64,000 nt of DNA. Origin: CBDCFV01 sp965261795. GTDB taxonomy: Bacteria; Chloroflexota; Dehalococcoidia; Lucifugimonadales; UBA3495. A program made the translations under genes and the position numbers. The stretch is taken from contig OZ253476.1 in assembly GCA_965261795.1 (NCBI GenBank), forward strand, positions 1,674,001 to 1,738,000. The letters run 5' to 3'. Positions 36,027 to 45,010 of the stretch are shown here, one piece after another; position 1 is the stretch's first letter, and each line of letters opens with the position of its first letter. The notes beneath the pieces were generated by a model, which worked only from the letters and a program-made list of their open reading frames with translations, did no database searches and had not been told where the DNA came from.

Positions 36027-36692
36027 ATGCCTGAGTCCCGAAGTGGTAAATTGGCGATCGTGTTGGTGGCTCTGCTGGCTGGAGGCCTCATCCTGGCGGC
36101 AGTCGTCCTTCTGTTTCGCCGCGACGACAATGCGCCCATCCGGATAGTGCTGCCAACGCCGGCGGCGACCGGGACCGGGCAATCGGATGTCAAATACACC
36201 GAGATTACGGCAGCCGAGTCGGAGTTGAAGGTCTATATTGCCGGAGCGGTCCGCTACCCGGGCGTGTACCGTTTGCAGCCCGGAGACCGGCTGGAAGACG
36301 CACTGGCGGCGGCCGGAGGGGGCGACGAGGAAGCAGACCTGGAGGCGATTAACTTGGCCCGACGGGTCGAGGATGAAGCCTATTACCATGTGCCGCGTCT
36401 TGGAGAGACTCCCCGGCCTTCCGTCGCAGAAGCAGCCAACCCTGTATTGGGACAAGGCGCTTCCCAAGAGAATTCAACGTCAAGCGGGGGCTTGGTAAAC
36501 CTTAACACGGCTTCCTCTGACTTACTGGAGACTTTGCCGGGCATCGGGCTGGTCCGGGCACAGGCAATAGTAGACGACCGGGAGCAAAACGGCCGCTTTC
36601 AATCGGTAGAAGAAGTTACGCGCGTCCCGGGGATTGGCAGTGTAACTTACAACGCAATCCGTCCTTTAGTAACCGTGGGTCCGGAGCACTAG
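36027..36692 (+). CDS. comEA: ComEA-like DNA-binding competence protein
   Basis: A 221-residue protein anchored by one N-terminal helix (LAIVLVALLAGGLILAAVVL). An SLBB domain follows (VYIAGAVRYPGVYRLQPGDR, residues ~75-120), then a linker, then the helix-hairpin-helix DNA-binding domain: VNLNTASSDLLETLPGIG, RAQAIVDDREQNGRFQ and VTRVPGIGSVTYNAIRPL. ComEA binds incoming DNA outside the membrane for ComEC. The longer frame starts at 35922 within the ilvE promoter; ATG 36027 directly before the membrane segment is the likely start. comEC follows 52 bp downstream. Confidence 0.92.
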   Translation: MPESRSGKLAIVLVALLAGGLILAAVVLLFRRDDNAPIRIVLPTPAATGTGQSDVKYTEITAAESELKVYIAGAVRYPGVYRLQPGDRLEDALAAAGGGDEEADLEAINLARRVEDEAYYHVPRLGETPRPSVAEAANPVLGQGASQENSTSSGGLVNLNTASSDLLETLPGIGLVRAQAIVDDREQNGRFQSVEEVTRVPGIGSVTYNAIRPLVTVGPEH

Positions 36693-36744
36693 CGTCATCC
36701 CAGACCGGGTTTTTGTCGAGGAACCAATTGGTTGACGCACTGGT

Positions 36745-39249
36745 ATGAAGCTGGCGTTTTTGGCTGCCGCATGGCTTGCCGGGACCATGCTGGGATTGGA
36801 GGTTGACCCGCCCCTTCTGCCGGTAGGGTTGCTGATGTTGGCCATCCTGCTCTTGGCGCTGCTGAGCCGAGCGGTCCACTGGCCCGTTTGGCCTGCTCTG
36901 TTGGCGGGGGTCTTGCTGCTTGGGTTGTTGCGGGTCGAGGCAGTCCCAGGCGCCGCAGCCCCGTCACTGTTGAGGGGCGATGGGCCGACGGTATTGATTG
37001 GGCGCATATCCGACGACCCGGAGCCCACTGCCCGTCGCATCAGGTTCCCCTTTGACGTGAACGCCGTTGACGAGGCTGGGGTGATGAAGCCCGTTAGCGC
37101 CAGGATTCTGGTGTACGCCACTCCTCCGGAGTCTCTCCTTGCCAGGCGCGACGGTGGGTATTTCAGGTATGGCGACGAGTTGAGGCTGGAAGGAGAGCTT
37201 CGCCGACCGCAGCCCTTTGGCGATTTCGACTATCCGGCTTACCTTGCCAACCAAGGAATCTCGGGCATCCTGTACACCCACTCCGCTCACATGCTGCCGC
37301 CGGAACCTGTCTCCCTTCGTTCGGCGCTGCTGGGCAAAGTATTTGATCTGCGGCGGGCGTTGGCGGACCGGCTGGAACAAGCCATGACGGAGCCTCACGC
37401 TTCGCTGGCGCAAGCTTTGTTGCTTGGGCTTCGGAGCGCGTTGCCCGAGGACGTGGAAGAGTCCTTCCGCCGTACCGGGACATCGCACCTGCTGGCTATA
37501 TCCGGCCTCCACGTTGGCGTGATATTGGCGTTGACGATGGTTGCTGCGTCCCGGTTGCTGGGGCGGCGCTGGCACATATACCTGGCCATTTCCGTTGCGG
37601 TGGTCTGGGGATACGCTCTGGTAAGCGGGCTTCCTATCTCGGTGGTCCGGGCGGCCATCATGGGCACCGTGTTATTGCTGGCGTGGGCGATGGGCCGGCC
37701 CCGAAGCGTTCTGCCGTCGTTGGCCCTCAGCGCTGCCGTCATGGTTGGGGTCGATCCTAAAGTGCTGGGCCAAGTCTCGTTCCAGCTCAGCTTCACTGCG
37801 CTGGCGGGGATTGTCCTGGCGTTGCCATATCAAGCCCGAATATCCGGATGGGCAGCAAGGCGGGCGGAGTCAGCCGCTACTTGGCGGCGGGTGTGGTTTT
37901 GGGAAGGTTCCAGGGTGGCCTCCTCCGCATTGGTCATCTCCGCCGCGGCGACGCTGGCAACGTGGCCGTTGATAGCAGTCAATTTCGAGCGCGTTCCGCT
38001 CCTGGGAATCTTTACTACCCTGCTGGCCCTACCCGCGCTTCCCGCGATACTGGTTGGATCTATGGCAACCGCGACGGCAGGATTAGTGCACGCGCTGCCA
38101 AGCCAATTCTTCGGGTGGCTTACATGGGTCCCGCTGAGCTATTTGCTGGGTGTGGTCTCCGCGTTTCCTACGGTGTCGTTCTCAGGTTTTTGGGTAGGAA
38201 CGCCGTTTTTGTGGGCTTGGTACTTGACGCTGGGCGGGTTACTGCTTGTTCCAGGAGGACTTGCCCGCTTGAAGACGGCTTTGGCCAAGCTGGAAGAAAT
38301 AATGGGCCGCGTGGCAGGCAGGGACCCGAGTAGCGGGACGACACCGGGGTTGTCACTGGGAAGCGCGATGTTCGCTGTGGCTCTACTGGCGGGCGTCGTC
38401 GTGTTGTGGATACAAGTCTTCAGCCCGGCGGACGAAAACCTGCGGGTGCACATCTTCGACGTGGGTCAAGGAGACAGCACCCTTATCGACACTCCGGGAG
38501 GCAAGCAGGTGCTGGTTGACGGCGGGCCGGACTTGGAAGGCCCAGTACATGCTTTGGCCGGGGTCATGTCTCCGGGCGACCGGACTCTGGACTTGGTGGT
38601 GATTACCCACATGGACGAAGACCACGCCAGGGGTTTGATCGAGGTATTGGACAGATATGAGGTCGAGGCGGTGCTGTTGGGGACGGCCCCTGCAGATGAC
38701 GCTGTTATCGGGCCCCAATGGGAAGCCGCGCTGAGACGGAACGGGATAGAGCCGGTCCAGGTAGCTTCCGGGCACTTGGTCGAATTGGAGCCGGGCATCA
38801 CGCTGGAAGTGCTGAATCCGTCGGCGACACCGTTCGCGGGTACACCCGCCGACCGGAACAACAACTCGGTCGTAATGCGACTGTCCTATGGACGGATAAC
38901 CTACCTGTTGACCGCCGACATAGAAGCTCCGGCGGAGAGCCGCTTGGCGCGGAACCCTGACAATCTGAAGAGTACGGTGCTCAAGGTGGGGCACCACGGC
39001 AGCCGTTCGTCGACAACCGCATCATTCCTGGAGAAAGTAAGCCCGTCCCTGGCGGTTGTCTCAGCCGGGGCGGATAACCGCTACGGGCATCCTCACCGTG
39101 AAGTCATAGACCGGCTGATACGTAAGCTGGGACCGGACAGTGTTTTCAGGACCGACCTGGATGGGAGCGTGGAGCTAATCAGCGACGGGGTTGATTTGTG
39201 GGTGAAGACCGGGAATGACCCCCGCCTTCGCGGGGGTGACGTTCGGTGA
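36745..39249 (+). CDS. comEC: ComEC/Rec2 DNA-uptake channel
   Basis: An 834-residue protein with the full ComEC layout: N-terminal membrane helices and a DUF4131 beta domain, the competence core with FRRTGTSHLLAISGLHVGVI, about ten further helices, and a C-terminal metallo-beta-lactamase domain with FDVGQGDSTLIDTPGG, ITHMDEDHARGLIE and VLKVGHHGSRSST. It conducts single-stranded DNA across the membrane. The final residues GNDPRLRGGDVR are encoded by a palindromic repeat (39218-39240), so the native C-terminus has probably been replaced. Confidence 0.95.
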   Translation: MKLAFLAAAWLAGTMLGLEVDPPLLPVGLLMLAILLLALLSRAVHWPVWPALLAGVLLLGLLRVEAVPGAAAPSLLRGDGPTVLIGRISDDPEPTARRIRFPFDVNAVDEAGVMKPVSARILVYATPPESLLARRDGGYFRYGDELRLEGELRRPQPFGDFDYPAYLANQGISGILYTHSAHMLPPEPVSLRSALLGKVFDLRRALADRLEQAMTEPHASLAQALLLGLRSALPEDVEESFRRTGTSHLLAISGLHVGVILALTMVAASRLLGRRWHIYLAISVAVVWGYALVSGLPISVVRAAIMGTVLLLAWAMGRPRSVLPSLALSAAVMVGVDPKVLGQVSFQLSFTALAGIVLALPYQARISGWAARRAESAATWRRVWFWEGSRVASSALVISAAATLATWPLIAVNFERVPLLGIFTTLLALPALPAILVGSMATATAGLVHALPSQFFGWLTWVPLSYLLGVVSAFPTVSFSGFWVGTPFLWAWYLTLGGLLLVPGGLARLKTALAKLEEIMGRVAGRDPSSGTTPGLSLGSAMFAVALLAGVVVLWIQVFSPADENLRVHIFDVGQGDSTLIDTPGGKQVLVDGGPDLEGPVHALAGVMSPGDRTLDLVVITHMDEDHARGLIEVLDRYEVEAVLLGTAPADDAVIGPQWEAALRRNGIEPVQVASGHLVELEPGITLEVLNPSATPFAGTPADRNNNSVVMRLSYGRITYLLTADIEAPAESRLARNPDNLKSTVLKVGHHGSRSSTTASFLEKVSPSLAVVSAGADNRYGHPHREVIDRLIRKLGPDSVFRTDLDGSVELISDGVDLWVKTGNDPRLRGGDVR
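39218..39240. repeat. Palindromic repeat forming the end of comEC
   Basis: Arms ACCCCCGC and GCGGGGGT around CTTC, followed by GAC. Both arms carry matching changes relative to the common form, so the stem is kept. Read in frame it gives the last residues of ComEC. Confidence 0.85.
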
Positions 39250-39302
39250 CCGCGGGGGTGACGTTCGGTGACCGCGGGGAGTGACGGTCGATGATTGCCG
39301 AC

Positions 39303-39406
39303 GTGAACGTTCGGTGACCGCTGCCGCCGTGAACCCTCGCTGACCGCTGTCGCCATGAACCCTCGCTGACCGCTGTCGCCATGAACGTTCGGTGACCGCT
39401 GCCGGG
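39303..39406. repeat. 26-bp direct repeats between comEC and rph
   Basis: Four consecutive ~26-bp units built on GTGAACCCTCGCTGACCGCT or its GTTCGGTGACC variant. Two shorter relatives with GTTCGGTGACCGCGGGG precede at 39240-39280. The rest of the 260-bp intergenic region holds two GGGTCATGTAT copies (near 39428 and 39441); the second continues into TATACT, a possible -10 for rph. Confidence 0.85.
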
Positions 39407-39509
39407 AACAGCGGGGACGCAGGGTCATGTATGATGCGGGGTCATGTATACTGAAACGCAGCCCTCTTGAATATTCGTCAAGCGGGACTACGCGAAGGAA
39501 GTACATACT

Positions 39510-40232
39510 TTGGCCAGAACCGACGGACGCCGTTGGGACGAAGCCCGACCGGTTAACATAACGACGGGTTTCCAGAAGTTCGCCGAGGGATCGGCGGTAA
39601 TCGAAATGGGGGACACCCGGGTCCTCTGCGCCGCCTCTATGGATGAACGTGTTCCTCAATTCCTGAGAGGCCAAGGCAAGGGATGGGTCACTGCGGAGTA
39701 CGCGATGCTGCCCCGCTCTACCACGACCAGGACCGCGCGGGAGAGAGACGGAGGCCGGATCAGCGGGCGTTCCCAAGAGATTCAACGGCTTATCGGCAGG
39801 TCGTTGAGGGCGGTTACGGACTTGGAAGCCTTGGGTGAGCGCACGGTGCAAGTGGACTGCGATGTGCTTCAGGCCGACGGGGGCACCCGCACCGCGGCTA
39901 TTACCGGAGCCTACGTGGCCCTGCATCAAGCGTTGAAGGTGCTGGTTGACCACCGGGTGCTGCGTAGAATCCCCCTTTTGGACGCGGTGGCGGCGATAAG
40001 CGTCGGCTTGATTGATGATGAACTGTTGCTCGACCTGTGTTACGAAGAGGACTTCCGGGCCGACGTGGACTTCAACCTGGTGATGACCAAGAGCGGCGAC
40101 TTGGTGGAGCTTCAGGGCGCCACCGAAGCAGCCCCGTTCCCGCGCCAAAGGGTGGCCGACATCCTGGAGTTGGCCGCCGAGGGCATGGCGCCGCTATTTG
40201 CCGCGCAACAGGAGGCGTTGGCGCGGGGGTGA
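39510..40232 (+). CDS. rph: Ribonuclease PH
   Basis: A 240-residue phosphorolytic 3'-5' exoribonuclease that trims tRNA 3' ends. Visible blocks are RTDGRRWDEARPVNITTGFQ, GWVTAEYAMLPRSTTTR, RSQEIQRLIGRSLRAVTDLE, VDCDVLQADGGTRTAAITGA and FVNLV-like DVDFNLVMTKSGDLVELQGA. The start is TTG 39510 with GAAGGAAG upstream, giving MARTDGRRW; no ATG lies nearby. Its stop overlaps the start of the HtrA-like gene by one base (TGATG). Confidence 0.95.
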   Translation: MARTDGRRWDEARPVNITTGFQKFAEGSAVIEMGDTRVLCAASMDERVPQFLRGQGKGWVTAEYAMLPRSTTTRTARERDGGRISGRSQEIQRLIGRSLRAVTDLEALGERTVQVDCDVLQADGGTRTAAITGAYVALHQALKVLVDHRVLRRIPLLDAVAAISVGLIDDELLLDLCYEEDFRADVDFNLVMTKSGDLVELQGATEAAPFPRQRVADILELAAEGMAPLFAAQQEALARG

Positions 40233-41617
40233 TGTTTGGGTTGGTTTCGAGTTTGATGCGACCTGCCGGCCTCATAAGGCAGGGGCCCGTTTGGCTTGTT
40301 ACGCTGGGGCTGTTAGTGGCGCTGGCGGCCTGTTCAATGGCTGCTCCCGCCGCTGAGACGGGGCTTGGCTCCGCCGATGCCAGCGGGACGGAGGCGGCGC
40401 AACCCAGCTCCGGGGAACCGGACGCCAGGGTTATAGGCCAGACGCCGCAGCCGGAGAATCCAAACCCAGCGGCGACGGTTGCCATGGGGGCGCCGGATGT
40501 AGCAACATCGCCGCCGCCGTCAATACGAGATGTCGCAACCGCAACACCTGCGCCGACGCAGGATATCGTCACTCCAACGCCGGTAGCCGGTTCCGGCGAC
40601 GCACCAGGCAGTGTGACCGATAGCCCTGCAACCCCTCCCCCTACAGCCGTGACGGTGCTGCAACTGCCCAACGTCGCCGATACGGTGGAGCGGGTGCGGC
40701 CGGCGGTGGTGTCTTTGGTGACCGAAGTAGTGCTCAGAGACCGGTTCGGGATGGTGAGGCGAGACTTCGGCAGCGGGACCGGCGTGATAATCAGCGAGGA
40801 CGGGTTGGTCATCACCAACAACCATGTGATTGAAGGCGCGGCCAAGATCATCGTCACCATGGACGACGGTTCCCAAATGGAAGCGGAAATGGTTGGAGCG
40901 GACAGGTTGTCCGACTTGGCCATCTTGCGAATACCGGGCACCTATGACACCTTCCTGCCATTGAACGACGATGTCCATTTGCGGGTCGGCGAATGGGTCA
41001 TAGCCATAGGCAACGCGTTGGCGCTGCCGGGCGGGCCTACGGTCACCGTGGGAGTGGTATCGGCGATGGGCCGCACGATAGGCGGGAACGACGGCACGCC
41101 GCTGTACGACTTGATCCAAACGGACACGTCGATCAATCCGGGCAACAGCGGCGGTCCATTGCTAAGCCTGAACGGCGACTTGGTGGGCATCAACACCGCG
41201 ATACTCCGAGGAGGGGATTTTGGCGGGCCACACTTCGAGGGTATAGGCTTCGCCATTAACATGGAGACCACCATTGATGTGTCCGGGCAGTTAATCAAGG
41301 ACGGCAAGGTCGAGTGGGCTTGGATGGGAGTGTTCCTGGCTGACCTGACGCCTGACATGGCGGCGCAATTCGGACTGCCCATCCGGGAGGGCGTCATCAT
41401 CCAGGACGTTCTTCAAGGCGGCCCGTCGGACAAGGCGGGTATCCGGCCCGGCGATATAGTCACGTCGATAAACGGGAAGGAAGTCGCCACGGTACTCGAC
41501 CTTATGCGTATGCTGCGGCAGGACCTGGAGGCCCATCAAGAGGTCGAGGTGCAACTGTTCCGCGACGGGGGACGTGACACCATCACCATGGTCATGGGGG
41601 AGCGGCCTACCAGGTAG
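40232..41617 (+). CDS. HtrA/DegP-like serine protease, probable lipoprotein
   Basis: A 461-residue trypsin-fold protease. The N-terminus has a hydrophobic segment ending VALAACS, a lipobox with cysteine near residue 34. A long low-complexity Pro/Ala/Thr linker follows (~35-150). The catalytic triad lies in VITNNHVIEGA (His), SDLAILRI (Asp) and NPGNSGGPLL (Ser). One C-terminal PDZ domain contains GPSDKAGIRPGDIVTSINGK. It degrades or chaperones misfolded envelope proteins. ATG 40232 follows a GGAGG and overlaps the rph stop; the longer frame from 40037 is a shadow of rph. Confidence 0.92.
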   Translation: MFGLVSSLMRPAGLIRQGPVWLVTLGLLVALAACSMAAPAAETGLGSADASGTEAAQPSSGEPDARVIGQTPQPENPNPAATVAMGAPDVATSPPPSIRDVATATPAPTQDIVTPTPVAGSGDAPGSVTDSPATPPPTAVTVLQLPNVADTVERVRPAVVSLVTEVVLRDRFGMVRRDFGSGTGVIISEDGLVITNNHVIEGAAKIIVTMDDGSQMEAEMVGADRLSDLAILRIPGTYDTFLPLNDDVHLRVGEWVIAIGNALALPGGPTVTVGVVSAMGRTIGGNDGTPLYDLIQTDTSINPGNSGGPLLSLNGDLVGINTAILRGGDFGGPHFEGIGFAINMETTIDVSGQLIKDGKVEWAWMGVFLADLTPDMAAQFGLPIREGVIIQDVLQGGPSDKAGIRPGDIVTSINGKEVATVLDLMRMLRQDLEAHQEVEVQLFRDGGRDTITMVMGERPTR

Positions 41618-41724
41618 TGGTAGAGTCGGCGTGGGCGATGTATCGTCCATTGCCTCCTTGGATGGTCCGGCGCCGGCAGTCGGATTGGCCCGAGGACTCG
41701 TTTGATGTGGGTGACTGCGGCGAA

Positions 41725-42051
41725 TCATTCCTCCTCCGCCCAGACCAGATCCCGGCGGTATTTCCTTACCCAAGGGATGAGGGTCCGCAGGAGTTCATGG
41801 TCGTCGATTTCGACCTTTTTGCGGCGGCATTTCTCCAAGTACCTGTTGACGCCCATGAAGGTGGGAAGCCGGAAGCCGGCCTTGACCACCCGGAACCCGA
41901 AGGAACGGGGCTGGGGCAGGGGCTTACGGTCGGTAAGGGCGACGAACCACTGGAGACGAAATTCCCTAACCAACGGGCGAAGCCTGACGATAGCCAGTTC
42001 CAGGGCCATTTTTTTCTGAAGGGCACGGATGCGGGATCTCAGTTCTCCCAT
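41725..42051 (-). CDS. Small basic hypothetical protein (108 residues)
   Basis: Not recognised. The frame reads MGELRSRIRALQKKMALELA at the start and WVRKYRRDLVWAEEE at the end. It is rich in arginine and lysine, with a plausible amphipathic composition. The opposite strand is also open across the same stretch, but its translation is less protein-like. No clear ribosome site was checked beyond the start. It marks the left edge of the accessory island, after the HtrA-like gene on the other strand. Confidence 0.5.
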   Translation of the reverse strand: MGELRSRIRALQKKMALELAIVRLRPLVREFRLQWFVALTDRKPLPQPRSFGFRVVKAGFRLPTFMGVNRYLEKCRRKKVEIDDHELLRTLIPWVRKYRRDLVWAEEE

Positions 42052-42493
42052 AAGTAAACATTCACCTCGCAGAGTTTATTTGGAGGGGGCAAGAAGGGAA
42101 ATTTTTAATTTGTCTCCCATTTCCTCTCATTTTCTCCCATTTCTCCTGAGCGGCGGGAGCGACGTATGGTCCGTTGCTTCCTTGGGTGATCTGGCGCAGA
42201 CTGGTTGCAGTTCCGGTCTGCTTGTTTGGTAGTTTCAAGGTACCGAGATGTAATCCCAGGTGTCAACGACGGGATGTCAGTGAGGGTGTTTTGTCTGAAC
42301 TGTGATTTATGTGATTTTTATGATTGGCTTGATTTCTCTAGCCGGGGCAACCACGAGGGTTGCATTAGAATGCGGTTGCTCCGTATTGGCTGACATATTT
42401 ATTTGCAACCTGATTGCCTTAGCTATAGAATCCGACATGACAGTCCCTCTGGATGTATGGATTCACTATCAAGGCGTTATCGAGGTGTAGAGC
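42052..42493. other. Gene-free AT-rich stretch
   Basis: Mostly AT-rich, with pyrimidine-rich tracts around 42110-42150 (repeated TCTCC/TTTCTCC). A CAACCACGAGGGTTGC hairpin lies near 42348, related to the CAACCACAAGGGTTGC sequence near 52472. I see no convincing gene here. Confidence 0.6.
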
Positions 42494-43576
42494 ATGGCTG
42501 CTGAAACCGTCGCGCAGGCCATTTCAGATATCCGAAAGCAATTCCCCAATATGGATGGCCTCAACAACGAAGAAGAAACCAAGCAATTTGTTATTGAGAG
42601 GATCCTGGAAGACTTGGGCTGGAATCATAGGGCTCCTGAAGAAGTGAAACGCGAGCTCAAGGTCAAGTTATCGAGTGACCGGCCCGACTACACCTTGAAT
42701 CCGAATTTGCCAACTGCTGTTTTCATAGAAGCCAAGAAGTCCGGCGAACCATTGGAAAGACACGAGAAACAGCTTTTGACCTACTGCATTCAGCAGGTGG
42801 TGAACTTGGCTGTATTGACCAACGGACGGACTTGGTGGTTGTATCTGCCGAACCACGGGTGGAGACAAGGGGAAGGTCAGCAGTGGAGCAAAAAACGTTT
42901 CTCCGAAATCGACATCACCAGTGGAGGGCCAGCAGCTATACAAAAGGAATTTGAGAGATTCCTGACCAAAGAAAAGGTGTCGTCCGGTGAAGCCGTAGAG
43001 GCCGCCCGGAGTGAAATCGACGAACGTGATGCAATAGCCGTGGCCCGCAAGGATATGGTGGAAACTTGGAACGGCTTCGTAACTAAACCGTCTGATGAAT
43101 TAATTAAGCTGTTGACTGGATCAATCGCCAGTTTGAAAGATGTTAAACCGAACAAACGGCAGGGATTGGTGAAAGAGTTTTTCCAAAACCATCGAGTGCA
43201 ATTCAAAGTATCAGATGTCAGCCATTCACGACCAAAGCCAGCTACGAATGGCGTGGGTGGCGGACAAAGCGGAAAGCCGTCGTTCATATTTCGGGACACC
43301 GAGTACTCCGTCAAAACTTGGGAACAAATGTTGGTGAAACTTTGCGAATTGATATATGTCGAGAAACAAGATGAGTTCGACCGGATTATGAATGTGCAAG
43401 GAATAAATAACTTGTACTTTTCCAGAAATCCCGATGACCTCGACAAACCTAAACTTATTGGAGATAGCGGCATATTTGCGGCGACAGGTCGTATGAAGGC
43501 ATTGAGAGTCGAAGAACGTTGCCGAAAAGTGTTGGATAAGTTTGGTTACTCAAAAACCCTCTTCGAAGTAGAGTAA
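42494..43576 (+). CDS. Type I restriction HsdR N-terminal-domain (PD-(D/E)XK nuclease-like) protein
   Basis: A 360-residue protein. Residues ~25-130 match the HsdR N-terminal nuclease domain: EETKQFVIERILEDLGWNHR, SSDRPDYTLNP (D), TAVFIEAKKSGEPLE (E-x-K) and VNLAVLTNGRTWWLYLP. The C-terminal half (residues ~240-360) has a separate domain with FRDTEYSVKTWEQMLVKLCE. No helicase motor, HsdM or HsdS gene is nearby, so it is not a complete type I system. It is AT-richer than the core genes around it, suggesting transfer. The likely role is DNA defence, but the target and partner are unknown. ATG 42494 has GAGGTG ahead. Confidence 0.85.
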   Translation: MAAETVAQAISDIRKQFPNMDGLNNEEETKQFVIERILEDLGWNHRAPEEVKRELKVKLSSDRPDYTLNPNLPTAVFIEAKKSGEPLERHEKQLLTYCIQQVVNLAVLTNGRTWWLYLPNHGWRQGEGQQWSKKRFSEIDITSGGPAAIQKEFERFLTKEKVSSGEAVEAARSEIDERDAIAVARKDMVETWNGFVTKPSDELIKLLTGSIASLKDVKPNKRQGLVKEFFQNHRVQFKVSDVSHSRPKPATNGVGGGQSGKPSFIFRDTEYSVKTWEQMLVKLCELIYVEKQDEFDRIMNVQGINNLYFSRNPDDLDKPKLIGDSGIFAATGRMKALRVEERCRKVLDKFGYSKTLFEVE

Positions 43577-43751
43577 TCTCATTCGCGGTCCTTAGCTTTC
43601 ACCTATCGCTGAGGCGATCGCATCGTTGACGGGGCAGCGTCTCCCTTGTCTGCGATTCGGCAATCAATAAACTAACGGACGCCATGCTGACTCAGGTGTG
43701 ATCAAAAGTGGGTGGAATATTCAGTATGGCGCATCCGGCGTTTGGTGTAAT

Positions 43752-43844
43752 TGTCTGAATCAGGATTCTCAGGATTGAAGGATTAACAGGATGAAAAGCA
43801 TCTATCTTGAGAATCCTGAAATCCGGTAAGTATTGATTCAGACA
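43752..43844. mobile_element. Miniature inverted-repeat element (93 bp)
   Basis: Terminal TGTCTGAATCA (43752-43762) and TGATTCAGACA (43834-43844) are perfect inverted repeats. Inside, AGGATTCTCAGGATT and TTGAGAATCCTGAAATC make a second, imperfect inverted pair, and AGGATTAACAGGATG is a tandem-like core. The whole unit could fold into a long hairpin. It is non-coding and lies in the 400-bp gap after the HsdR-N gene. Confidence 0.7.
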
Positions 43845-43973
43845 TTTGGGTCTCGACCAAGTTTAATCACACCCGCTGACTCCACAGAGTCCCTGTCGTT
43901 GGCCTCGCCATCGCTTATGTTGATGACGGCGGGGGAAAGTTGGGATGCTGGGAAATAGATTTCCCCCCACGGC

Positions 43974-44775
43974 CTACAGCAGCCGGTAGACAAATTTGGT
44001 CGTGTTACTGGGGTTTTTGCCAACTACCCGGATTAACTCGACCTTGGCCCGCTGAGCAAATTCTTCGCGGCGATACATAAGGGCACCGCACACCGCAGGG
44101 TGGCGGTTCTGCCATTTTAGTTGCTTATGGACGTCCCCTGACACAACGGTTACTTCTCGCTCGCCCCGGCTGCGGGCGGGAGTGAACCAATGGTCTATCA
44201 CTTCTTGCCGAACGACTTCCGCTAATGTAACCCGCGGCCGGTGTGCGGGTTCCTTGTTGTGAACTTTTGGTTCGGACTTTACATCAGGGCTGACAACCGG
44301 TTCCGTGGACTGGGGTTCCGACATCCCCATCACTTGCTTCCGAAGCCTTTCCACTTCCCACGCTTCGGGCAAACCGGCGTTAGACAGCAGCTTTTCCATT
44401 GACATCAGGGCTCGAACCACATCATTGTTCGTCAGGTCTGACGATGCCAAAGAATGGGCCCATCTGTTGCGGGCTTCGGAGACTTGTACCAGCAGCGACT
44501 GAACTTCCCTGCGGTTGGGGAAGATGTCCTGAAAGATTGCATGATTGCGGGTGATAATGTCCCCGGGTCAAGAAATGTGACTTTGTCTGCCCTGGGGTCT
44601 TTCGCCATGTCGCGCTCAAGCTGGCGCCATCTCCCGTATGAGAGCGTCTTAATTACGCCCTCCTCCCACCATGCGTCGCCAAAGGCGGTTTCCAGCCGTT
44701 GTTTGACGAACCGGCCACTGCGTTGGTGTACAGCCTGAGACCTTCCCCCAGGACGCTGTGGTTACTCTGTACCAT
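43974..44775 (-). pseudogene. Swt1-type HEPN domain protein, broken by two frameshifts
   Basis: Three frames join into one family-like protein. From ATG 44775 the first reads MVQSNHSVLGEGLRLYTNAV. From ~44712 a second frame reads FVKQRLETAFGDAWWEEGVI and RWRQLERDMAKDPRADKVTF. From ~44555 a third reads HAIFQDIFPNRREVQSLLVQ, VSEARNRWAHSLASSDLTNN and DVVRALMSMEKLLSNAGLPE. RNRWAH followed by the (F/L)xxxDxxRALxxxExLL pattern is the hallmark of Swt1/DUF3320-associated HEPN domains (RNase-like). A C-terminal ~75-residue domain with DVHKQLKWQNRHPAVCGALM follows. The continuous frame covers only 43974-44450. Confidence 0.78.
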
Positions 44776-44953
44776 CTCTACCTCTCGTCAGAATGGGCAT
44801 TGAGTCAGGTCTGACTGCCTGACCTAAGCGGACGGGGAAACTCCCGTACATCCTCGGCAAGCAGTCGTGGATCCTCCAACGCGGCGAAGTGGCCGCTACG
44901 GGGCATCTGGGTCCACCGCTGGATGTTGTATGAGATGCCCGAATGTTACAATG

Positions 44954-45010
44954 GAGAGCAGGGTGGATGAAGAACGAATATCCATTTGGTCTGTCCGAAA
45001 GTCATGGCAT
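44954..45010. repeat. Left copy of a 57-bp perfect inverted repeat
   Basis: Identical, in opposite orientation, to 46033-46089. It begins just after an extended -10-like TGTTACAAT (44944-44952) and covers the GTG start and first ~16 codons of the small membrane-protein gene. Its partner starts the convergent paralogue. Confidence 0.92.

Noticed and set aside
40037..40231. Longer N-terminus for the HtrA-like protease
   Set aside because: This part is a frame shadow of rph; the ATG at 40232 has a good ribosome site and is followed by the lipoprotein signal.
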